A program made the position numbers and the translations under genes. Shown piece after piece: positions 1 to 5,414 of a stretch of 6,769 nucleotides of DNA (its first letter is position 1; every line of letters begins with the position of its first letter). The DNA lies in the NCBI GenBank assembly GCA_002331625.1, contig DCZN01000123.1:285-7053 (forward strand), given 5' to 3'. The stretch is from Nitrospira sp. UBA2083 (GTDB taxonomy: Bacteria; Nitrospirota; Nitrospiria; Nitrospirales; Nitrospiraceae). The notes under the pieces were generated by a model that was not told the origin of the DNA, ran no database searches, and saw only the letters and a program-made list of their open reading frames with translations.

Positions 1-68
1 ATATGTCCGACATTCACGGTAATTCTTACAGCCTTTCCATGACTTCGGGCTCATCATCCGATGAATGG
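1..68. other. non-coding end of window downstream of the propeller gene
   Basis: This short stretch lies downstream of the TAA stop of the lactonase-like gene. I see no gene here and no convincing terminator: the only symmetry is a nearly loopless palindrome around TCATCCGATGA (about 53-63) with no T-run on either strand. A single CATTCACGG at 11-19 resembles the TCAC operator units found elsewhere in the window, but its neighbour is degenerate and out of the 11-bp phase. Confidence 0.5.
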
Positions 69-1163
69 TTACCGAGCCACAAGGCCATTGGCCCCCGCGG
101 GCAGACCTGACAGGCTGCTCAGGAGTGTCAGCTCCCCGTTCCAGCGATCGACACGAAACACATCGATCGTGCGCGCAACGGCATTCAAGACGTAGAGGGT
201 TTTGCTGTTTCCGCTCAATGCCATATCGATGGGAGCGGCTCCGGTTGCAGCAGCCACGGCCTCAAGCAAGGTGAGCGTTCCGTCTCGTCCAACACGATAG
301 CTCGAGATGTTGTTACTGCCGGTGTTGCTGGTATAGGCGAATTTGCCGTTCCTGGTCACTACGATCCAACAAGCTGCTGATTGAAAATCAGGAACCGATC
401 CGCTCCGAAGACCGAGCACACCCTTTCGCAACACATAGCTCGAGACGGCGCTGGCATTGGCTCTGCCGCCAAATGCCTCACTCACGATGAGCACGCCTCT
501 CTTGTTGAAAGAAAACCCGAATGGTGTCGCGCCCGACGACGGTTGAGAGAAAGGCCCAGTCGCGACACCGTCCTCATCCACGGTATAGGTATCGATGATT
601 TGAGTGGCCTTCTCCGTCACCACCAGCGTGTCACCCTCGGGATTAAACTCGATCTGTGCAGGTGCCGTGGCCTGGCCACTGAGCGAACGCGTCGATCCAG
701 GAATCGGCGTCAACGTATCATGTTTCGTCAGCAGAAATCCTGTAATGTTACCGGTTCCACCCCCGTTTAGCACATAGACCCAGTCTTCATGAATGGCGAT
801 ACTGATTGGACTCACGCCACCAGAACTGACCTTATCCGTCAGCCGTAGGCCATGCTCATGGACCTGGAACACCGACACCTCATTGCTCCCAGCATTCACG
901 GCCAGAAGGGTTTCGCCGTCTTCACTCAGGGCAATCGCACCTTGATTCCCTAACCCACCGCCTGAGCCAGTCCCCTGCGTAGGAAAGCTCCCAGCAGGAA
1001 CCAAGGTGTCACCACGCTGCTCAAACACCAGGACCGCATTGCCGGAGGTGGCATTTGACATGGTATACACCATCCGCCCTTTTTGCCCGGCGAGAGCGTT
1101 GCCGAGCAACCCTGCCGATAAGGCTACGATCAGTGCGACCATACGGACAAAAGGCTTTCTCAT
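69..1163 (-). CDS. exported seven-bladed beta-propeller protein, lactonase/YVTN family
   Basis: A 364-residue protein. I chose the ATG at 1163 rather than the longer in-frame start at 1232 because AGGAGG (1171-1176) lies 7 nt upstream and translation from here begins with a clean signal peptide: basic MRKPFVR, a hydrophobic core to about residue 20, and an ALA cleavage site at 23-25. The mature part contains seven copies of a blade-like motif of the form hydrophobic-V/Y-x-x-N-x-x-S/G-x-x-I/V-x-x-F/Y, starting near residues 32, 86, 129, 180, 225, 276 and 323 (for example LLAVNAGSNEVSVFQV). This matches the 6-phosphogluconolactonase-like/YVTN propeller family (Pfam lactonase PF10282). Because it is exported, a role in the cytoplasmic pentose-phosphate pathway is unlikely; a periplasmic or surface binding or hydrolytic role is inferred, and the substrate is unknown. 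Its upstream region carries the four-copy TCAC operator. The fold is well supported, the function is not. Confidence 0.88.
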   Translation of the reverse strand: MRKPFVRMVALIVALSAGLLGNALAGQKGRMVYTMSNATSGNAVLVFEQRGDTLVPAGSFPTQGTGSGGGLGNQGAIALSEDGETLLAVNAGSNEVSVFQVHEHGLRLTDKVSSGGVSPISIAIHEDWVYVLNGGGTGNITGFLLTKHDTLTPIPGSTRSLSGQATAPAQIEFNPEGDTLVVTEKATQIIDTYTVDEDGVATGPFSQPSSGATPFGFSFNKRGVLIVSEAFGGRANASAVSSYVLRKGVLGLRSGSVPDFQSAACWIVVTRNGKFAYTSNTGSNNISSYRVGRDGTLTLLEAVAAATGAAPIDMALSGNSKTLYVLNAVARTIDVFRVDRWNGELTLLSSLSGLPAGANGLVAR

Positions 1164-1170
1164 ATTCCGA

Positions 1171-1176
1171 CCTCCT
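1171..1176 (-). promoter_or_regulatory. ribosome binding site deciding the propeller gene start
   Basis: The coding strand reads AGGAGG here, 7 nt before the ATG at 1163. This rules in the start giving the signal peptide and makes the 23-residue longer reading from 1232, which would run through an operator repeat, unlikely. Confidence 0.85.
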
Positions 1177-1211
1177 ATGAATGATTGAGTGAATAGCTCA
1201 TGGCAGGATTG

Positions 1212-1269
1212 ATCGTAGCGGCGAGTTGTCACAAAACATTCACAGATCGGTCACATTTCCGGCACATGA
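1212..1269 (-). promoter_or_regulatory. four-copy 11-bp direct-repeat operator and candidate -10 of the propeller gene
   Basis: On the plus strand the units are TTGTCACAAAA (1226-1236), CATTCACAGAT (1237-1247), CGGTCACATTT (1248-1258) and CCGGCACATGA (1259-1269). The TCAC core recurs at 1229, 1240 and 1251, with GCAC at 1262, exactly 11 bp apart. The nearest unit to the gene ends 8 nt before a weak -10-like TACGAT (1217-1212 on the coding strand), so a bound protein would occupy the -35 region, as class II activators do. Tandem half-sites with one-helical-turn spacing are typical of OmpR/PhoB-family regulators. The first unit is identical over 11 bases to one upstream of the response-regulator gene in this window. 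The repeats are seen directly; the binding protein is inferred. Confidence 0.72.
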
Positions 1270-1298
1270 TAACCGGCGCACATCGACACAGACCTCAA

Positions 1299-1919
1299 TC
1301 ACCCCACTGCACTCTCAACCACCGTCCGTACTCGTTCTCGAGCCCGATGCAACCGCACATAGAGGTTCTCTTCAGAGATGTTCAGCATTCGACAGATCTC
1401 TTTGGTCTGGACCCCATGTGCGTCACGAAGAATCAGGACTTCTTTAAGAAGTGTCGGCAAGGCCTCAATCGCCTGCTGCAAACAGGTGCCAGCTTGCTTT
1501 GATGCCAGGAGTTGTTCCGAAGTCCGGTCATCCGAGAGCCTTGAGGGAACGCCTGAGTGCCCAAATCAGTTCCTGCCCTGCCGAACACGAGATCGGCTGA
1601 TTGCGCCACGATGCTCAGTGTCTTCATACTCGAAGTTCGAGAACGGTATCTGACGTTTGTCCCGCACACCTCGATCCTTGGCCTTGTGAATCAGAATTGC
1701 GCGGATCCAGGCCTGACGAGATGATCGGCTTTCGAACCGATTCAAACCCTGTATCATGGCCACCCAGGTCTCTTGGACGACTTCTTCCGCCGTTTCCCTG
1801 TTGGCCACGTAGCGCATTGCTATTCGGATGAGCCCAGCATGTTGCTCGGTGACAATGGCCTCAAAGGCCTCTTCTTCACCGGACCGCAATCGTGAAACAA
1901 GCTGTGGTTCCGTGCGCAT
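1299..1919 (-). pseudogene. ECF sigma-70 factor interrupted by one in-frame TGA
   Basis: Read from ATG at 1919, the frame gives region 2 (about residues 6-85, with EAFEAIV, ETAEEVVQETWVAMIQGLNRFE and the WIRAILIHKAKD segment), then an in-frame TGA at 1566-1568 (codon 118). The same frame then continues with no further stop into region 4 (LQQAIEALPTLLKEVLILRD...TKEICRMLNISEENLYVRLHRARERVR) and ends at TGA 1299-1301. Read through, the product would be 206 residues, normal for an ECF sigma. No frameshift is needed. The linker around the stop (RN*FGHSGVP...SEQLL) lines up, from memory, with a W-x-GHW-x-x-P linker of one ECF group, placing the TGA at a Trp codon. The start is uncertain: a GTG at 2009 would add 30 poorly conserved residues. 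No anti-sigma gene follows directly. It may be a recent nonsense pseudogene, a sequencing error, or a read-through gene. Confidence 0.8.
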
Positions 1920-1941
1920 TAAACCACACGCGCTACCTCCT
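1919..1941 (-). promoter_or_regulatory. ribosome site and two-codon open frame overlapping the sigma start
   Basis: AGGAGG on the coding strand (1936-1941) is 16 nt from the favoured sigma ATG, too far for direct use. It is 8 nt from GTG-GTT-TAA (1927-1919), whose stop overlaps the sigma start as TAATG. Ribosomes could terminate there and restart on the sigma ATG. Another GTG at 1929 would give a 17-codon frame running into sigma. The arrangement is visible; coupling is inferred. Confidence 0.35.
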
Positions 1942-2043
1942 ACCGCTGTCTTGCCAGCCGAGAGGGAATGGTGAATTGACCTTCTATACGTTGTCACGTC
2001 TGCCTTCACCGCCGTCTACGCTGTCCATGCGTCCTGGTGCCTA

Positions 2044-2111
2044 GTTTTACAGACGGTGATCACGGAATGATCACGAAAGAGAGATATCTTGATCACGAAC
2101 TGATCGTCTGC
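2044..2111 (-). promoter_or_regulatory. 11-bp phased direct-repeat operator and candidate -10 upstream of the sigma gene
   Basis: Plus-strand units in strict 11-bp register are TGATCACGGAA (2057-2067), TGATCACGAAA (2068-2078), a non-matching GAGAGATATCT (2079-2089), TGATCACGAAC (2090-2100) and a half-conserved TGATCGTCTGC (2101-2111). Three units share TGATCACGRA almost perfectly. The array ends 7 nt before TAAAAC (2049-2044 on the coding strand), a 4-of-6 match to a -10 box. Spacing, orientation and TCAC core agree with the arrays before the propeller and response-regulator genes, suggesting one regulator. The skipped unit in the middle suggests two pairs or a degenerate central site. Binding by the OmpR-type regulator in this window is inferred. 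Confidence 0.7.
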
Positions 2112-2221
2112 TGGCCGAGACCACGAGTGCGGCCTCCTATGGCTATGGGTAGGAGTGAACGGACTCCTGTGAGGCGATTGAAAGGGTCAGGTCCGAGGTG
2201 TGCACCGTCCCACGGTAGAGT
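2112..2221. other. intergenic stretch downstream of the kinase gene with overlapping inverted repeats
   Basis: No gene is supported here. The block contains CTCCTA (2134-2139) pairing with TAGGAG (2150-2155), and the overlapping AGGAGT (2151-2156) pairing with ACTCCT (2163-2168), so the two hairpins exclude each other. GGCCG (2113-2117) can also pair with CGGCC (2130-2134), and ACCG/CGGT (2204-2207 with 2213-2216) forms a short stem just after the kinase stop. None has a T-tract, so I do not call an intrinsic terminator. Confidence 0.45.
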
Positions 2222-3766
2222 TTACGCCTGTGGCACGTATTCCGACGCGGCAGAAGTGACCTGGATAGTAGAAGACTGCGCAACGGGTAGGTGAAAAGAA
2301 AAAGTTGTCCCCGTATCGACGACACTCTGAACTGCAATGGAACTCCCGTGAAGCTCCAGTATGCGTTTAGTAATGGCGAGACCAAGCCCGGCCCCTGTTG
2401 CACGCCCTTGTTGGTTCTTGCCGACGCGATAGTACCGGTCAAAGATGTGAGGGAGATCGTCCGCTGGAATCCCGAAGCCCGTATCCGAAATCTGTGTCAT
2501 GACCTGCTCATGTTGCAGATGGAGCGAGACTGTCACGGCTCCCCCATCTGGAGTGTATCGGATGGCATTCTCAATGAGGTTTTCGAGTACCCGCTCGATG
2601 AGTCCGATATCCCCGGACACACACGGAAGATCTGCCGGGCCATGCATGTCAAGGTGCACGTGCCTCTTTTCTGCCACTAGCGTGAGTGTTTGCACAACAT
2701 CCTGGACCAACTCGCCGAGCGCGAACGGTTCGAGATGCGGCCGCATCTCCTGAGAGTTCAACTTTGTCAGTTCAAACAGTTCGGCGATCAAGTGTCCTAG
2801 CTGCTGGCTATGAGCGATGGCAATGCCAAGATAGGCGCGCTGCTCTTCTGCCGACAGCGTGCCCTCCTTCAAGCTTAAGGTTTCGAGGTACCCCTGAAGC
2901 GACGTCAACGGCGTACGGAGATCATGGGAGACATTGGCGATCAGTTCACGCCGCAATTGATCAGTGCGTTTCAGCTGCTGGATTTGCTGATGGATACGAT
3001 CCGCCATATCGGAAAAGATCTGTCCCAATTCGTCGATTTCATCTCTTTGCTGGATTCGCCCTGGTTGCACATGAGATGGGGATACCAATGCGGACGGTTC
3101 GGAAAAATCACTCCGCTTAAAGGTCTCCATGGCTACGGCAAGCGTTCTGATCCGCCGAGTCAAGAGTCTCAGCGTGAACAGGCCGGTCAGAAGAGCGAAG
3201 AGCACAATCGCCACAACCGCCCACGTGCCTACGCGGAGGATATAGCTCCCTTCCAGCATTTGCGCCACCGAGTCGAACTCTTCCCCTCCCAAGATCACGT
3301 ACAGATAGCCCTGGATCGAACCATCGAGGGTTTCGATTGGAAAAGCTGAAAAAATCTTCTGTCGATGATGATCGCGCGGATCGTCACCTAGAATGGGAAA
3401 GTCTTGGGCTCCGGATACAAACCGCGTCAGCGGATCAAGGGAGACCCGTGGCCGTTTGACCTTTGCAGGCGGCGCTGAATAATTCAAAATGGTTCCTGTT
3501 GCATCGAGCAAATACACCTCGATGCTGGGATTGATCACCATGAGCTGGTGGAAGATCTCCTTGATTGCCGCCTCGTTTACCTGTCCGTCTTGCATCAGAA
3601 TCTTTTCAGATACGATGCGCTCGGCCAGCGTCTGGTTGAGCTTCTGATTGACTTCTTGGAAATACAACCCGGTGGTGTACAGTGATAAGACGATAGCCCC
3701 GGCGCCGAGGAGACAAAACAGTCCGATGAACACACTGGCCAGCTTCCCATACAATGTTGTGAACAT
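2222..3766 (-). CDS. membrane sensor histidine kinase (HAMP-HisKA-HATPase)
   Basis: A 514-residue sensor kinase partnered with the response regulator just upstream. In order: a first membrane helix (about residues 9-31), an extracytoplasmic sensor region (about 35-175) with a PAS/Cache-like IEVYLLDATGTILNYS segment, a second membrane helix (about 179-201), HAMP (about 202-265), the HisKA dimerisation helix with phospho-acceptor His281 in NVSHDLRTPL, then the ATPase domain with N box (NLIENAIRYTPDGG, 396-409), G1 box (DTGFGIP, 428-434), F box near 442 and G2 box (GAGLGL, 458-463). All catalytic motifs are intact. I prefer ATG 3766, 4 nt after the regulator's TAG, because MFTTLYGKLA is a natural kinase N terminus; the GTG at 3811 would overlap the regulator by 41 nt. 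The catalytic half resembles PhoR-type kinases, but the ligand cannot be read from the sequence. Confidence 0.93.
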   Translation of the reverse strand: MFTTLYGKLASVFIGLFCLLGAGAIVLSLYTTGLYFQEVNQKLNQTLAERIVSEKILMQDGQVNEAAIKEIFHQLMVINPSIEVYLLDATGTILNYSAPPAKVKRPRVSLDPLTRFVSGAQDFPILGDDPRDHHRQKIFSAFPIETLDGSIQGYLYVILGGEEFDSVAQMLEGSYILRVGTWAVVAIVLFALLTGLFTLRLLTRRIRTLAVAMETFKRSDFSEPSALVSPSHVQPGRIQQRDEIDELGQIFSDMADRIHQQIQQLKRTDQLRRELIANVSHDLRTPLTSLQGYLETLSLKEGTLSAEEQRAYLGIAIAHSQQLGHLIAELFELTKLNSQEMRPHLEPFALGELVQDVVQTLTLVAEKRHVHLDMHGPADLPCVSGDIGLIERVLENLIENAIRYTPDGGAVTVSLHLQHEQVMTQISDTGFGIPADDLPHIFDRYYRVGKNQQGRATGAGLGLAITKRILELHGSSIAVQSVVDTGTTFSFHLPVAQSSTIQVTSAASEYVPQA

Positions 3767-3770
3767 TCGG

Positions 3771-4520
3771 CTACTCGTGTTGATGTGTCTCGGTAAAACT
3801 ATAGCCAACACCCCAGACCGTCACGATGTAACGAGGATGGCTCTTATCACGCTCGATTTTGGATCTTAGCCGATTGATATGAGAATTCACGGTGTGTTCA
3901 TAGCCGGCGTGTGCATAGCCCCACACGAGATCCAGCAGTTGCGAACGGGTATAGACACGGCCCGGGTACCGGGCGAACTGGAGTAAGAGGTCGAACTCTT
4001 TTGCGGTCAAGTCGATCGTCTTGCCGGACAACGTGACTTTGCGTTTCTCGGTATCGATCGCCAGATCGCCTGCAACAATCTGTTTCTTCGCGTCTCCATC
4101 CGCTGGCGTCGTGAGCACCTCCACGCGGCGGAACAAGGCCTTCACCCGAGCAAGCAATTCGCGGATACTGAACGGTTTGGTCAGGTAATCGTCTGCGCCG
4201 ACTTCCAACCCAAGGACGCGGTCTAACTCTGTCGACTTGGCCGTCAGCATCAGAATGGGTGTATAATTGGGTTTCGTTCGCAGCGTTCGACAGATATCCA
4301 ACCCTTCCATTCCTGGAAGCATCAGATCGAGAATGATCAAGTCGTACGTTTTGGAGAGGGCTTGCGTGCAACCGGTTGCGCCATCCTGCGCTACTTGGAC
4401 CTCATACCCGACATCGTGCAGATGAAGTTCGAGCAGACGCGCGATGTCGTGGTCGTCTTCAATCACCAAGATCGTTCGAGGCGTTCTGTTCGACCGAAGA
4501 TGTTGTGTGGTGTCCGCCAT
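3771..4520 (-). CDS. OmpR/PhoB-family DNA-binding response regulator
   Basis: A 249-residue two-domain regulator. The receiver (about residues 15-133) has the acidic pocket E21-D22-D23, phospho-acceptor Asp65 in LIILDLMLPG, Thr93 in MLTAK and Lys115 in YLTKPFS, all intact. The C-terminal winged-helix domain (about 148-243) has the typical LTAKEFDLLLQFARYPGRVYTR segment, recognition helix HTVNSHINRLRSKIE and terminal hairpin YIVTVWGVGYSF. It is first in a two-gene unit with the sensor kinase, which presumably phosphorylates it. A two-copy TCAC operator lies only about 22-43 nt upstream of its ATG, which points to autoregulation. The Shine-Dalgarno sequence is weak, and the candidate -10 (4533-4528) would give an almost leaderless transcript. 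The subfamily is secure; the specific name (for example PhoB) is not. Confidence 0.94.
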   Translation of the reverse strand: MADTTQHLRSNRTPRTILVIEDDHDIARLLELHLHDVGYEVQVAQDGATGCTQALSKTYDLIILDLMLPGMEGLDICRTLRTKPNYTPILMLTAKSTELDRVLGLEVGADDYLTKPFSIRELLARVKALFRRVEVLTTPADGDAKKQIVAGDLAIDTEKRKVTLSGKTIDLTAKEFDLLLQFARYPGRVYTRSQLLDLVWGYAHAGYEHTVNSHINRLRSKIERDKSHPRYIVTVWGVGYSFTETHQHE

Positions 4521-4527
4521 GATCGCC

Positions 4528-4563
4528 AGGATAACAGGCGATTGTCACAAAAGCATCACGGAC
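4528..4563 (-). promoter_or_regulatory. two-copy 11-bp operator and candidate -10 of the response-regulator gene
   Basis: Plus-strand units are TTGTCACAAAA (4542-4552) and GCATCACGGAC (4553-4563), with TCAC cores at 4545 and 4556, 11 bp apart. The first unit is identical to the gene-proximal unit at the propeller gene; the second shares ATCACGGA with a unit at the sigma gene, so this site links both arrays. A -10-like TATCCT (4533-4528, coding strand) begins 8 nt after the site, close to the spacing of the other two. TTGTCAC-AAAA-n3-TCAC also resembles the 7-4-7 Pho box layout, though in reverse orientation relative to the gene. Confidence 0.65.
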
Positions 4564-4642
4564 GAATGGGGGATAATCTTAAACGAAATCAGACGGATAT
4601 GGGTGCGTCAGGATGGAACAATAAGGAAGGATTCTGGGTGCC

Positions 4643-5404
4643 TTATTTGGCTGTTTTGCTGAACGTAATATCCCCGTAGTAGGCCACGGCTTGTTCTTTG
4701 GTGTTATCCGTGTCACTCATGATCGCCACTCCGTTGATCATCGGCGGTTCTTCTCCGAATGCCCGCTTGTAGTCGTCATAGATGTTTCGTTCTTCGTCAA
4801 CCCACGTTCCAATCTTCTGTGGTCCGCTTTCCACCACGATCATCTGGGCGAAGTCTGTGAATGCATTCTCAACAATGGTTCCGATCGGTGTCTTCGTCTC
4901 CCAGATGTAATTCAGCGCACCAATGGGAATATCACCGAAGATGGCGCGCCCGGCTTTGTACTTCAGCTTCTTGGAGAAGCTCACTTTGTCTGGATCGTAT
5001 TCAAACGTAATATACAGTCTGGCCGGATAATCGTCACCGTCTTTACGGCCGACATCGCTGTTCTTAAGAAGACTCTCGACCTTCCAGCGCCATCGCACGA
5101 CCGGAAATTCCTTCGGATCGATCCTGACCTCTTTGGTCAGGCCTGATGCCGATGAGTCGCTCATGGCCTTGACGACTGTGACGGGACCATCATTCACGAC
5201 CTCGTACTTCGTCTGAGCCGTGATCTTTTTAAACGTGAGCGGTTTCCACCCATCCGGAACGGACTGACCGATCGTCGCACGTGAAAACTGGGCAACTTCA
5301 ACCGCAGTGCCGGGCTGGGCTTCTGTGGGAAGAGAGGTGACGAGCGTCATCACAACTCCCCCGATCAGCACACCATAAATTTGGCAAACGGGCCGATCTC
5401 TCAT
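4643..5404 (-). CDS. exported DUF3047 family protein of unknown function
   Basis: A 253-residue protein that I recognise as DUF3047-like (PF11249) from the core VRWRWKVESLLKNSDVGRKDGDDYPARLYITFEYD, the central YIWETKTPIGTIVENAFTDFAQMIVVESG and the C-terminal end MSDTDNTKEQAVAYYGDITF. Residues 1-29 form a Sec-type signal peptide (hydrophobic YGVLIGGVVMTLVTSL, cleavage likely after TEA at 27-29), so it acts outside the cytoplasm. The fold looks all-beta and jelly-roll-like by its alternating pattern, which is inference. It starts 10 nt after the stop of the oxidoreductase gene, with a G-rich stretch (GGGGG, 5407-5411) as a modest ribosome site, implying co-transcription. No catalytic residues are established for this family as far as I know. 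The full length appears present. Confidence 0.85.
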   Translation of the reverse strand: MRDRPVCQIYGVLIGGVVMTLVTSLPTEAQPGTAVEVAQFSRATIGQSVPDGWKPLTFKKITAQTKYEVVNDGPVTVVKAMSDSSASGLTKEVRIDPKEFPVVRWRWKVESLLKNSDVGRKDGDDYPARLYITFEYDPDKVSFSKKLKYKAGRAIFGDIPIGALNYIWETKTPIGTIVENAFTDFAQMIVVESGPQKIGTWVDEERNIYDDYKRAFGEEPPMINGVAIMSDTDNTKEQAVAYYGDITFSKTAK

Positions 5405-5414
5405 ATGCCCCCGT

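Noticed and set aside
11..30. Another TCAC operator at the window start
   Set aside because: CATTCACGG is followed by TTAC at 12 bp rather than TCAC at 11 bp, so it does not meet the pattern of the three convincing arrays.
381..770. Plus-strand open frames opposite the propeller, kinase and oxidoreductase genes
   Set aside because: They lie antisense to genes with clear family motifs, lack ribosome sites and give Arg/Ser-rich or low-complexity translations with no recognisable domain.
1299..1481. Region 4 of the sigma as an independent 60-residue protein from TTG at 1481
   Set aside because: There is no ribosome site before the TTG, and the frame upstream to the TGA still reads as sigma linker, so it is the tail of one interrupted gene.
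1541..1568. TGA in the sigma gene as a selenocysteine codon with a downstream hairpin
   Set aside because: Only a weak GGG/CCC stem with bulges follows the TGA, with no recognisable bacterial SECIS loop, and family alignment from memory favours Trp rather than Cys at this position.
2079..2129. 17-codon leader peptide from GTG near 2129 behind TAGGAGG (2134-2140)
   Set aside because: It would run through the operator array, upstream of the predicted sigma promoter, and shows no special codon pattern; probably chance.
2113..2216. Intrinsic terminator after the kinase gene
   Set aside because: Stems are only 4-6 bp and none is followed by a T-tract on the coding strand.
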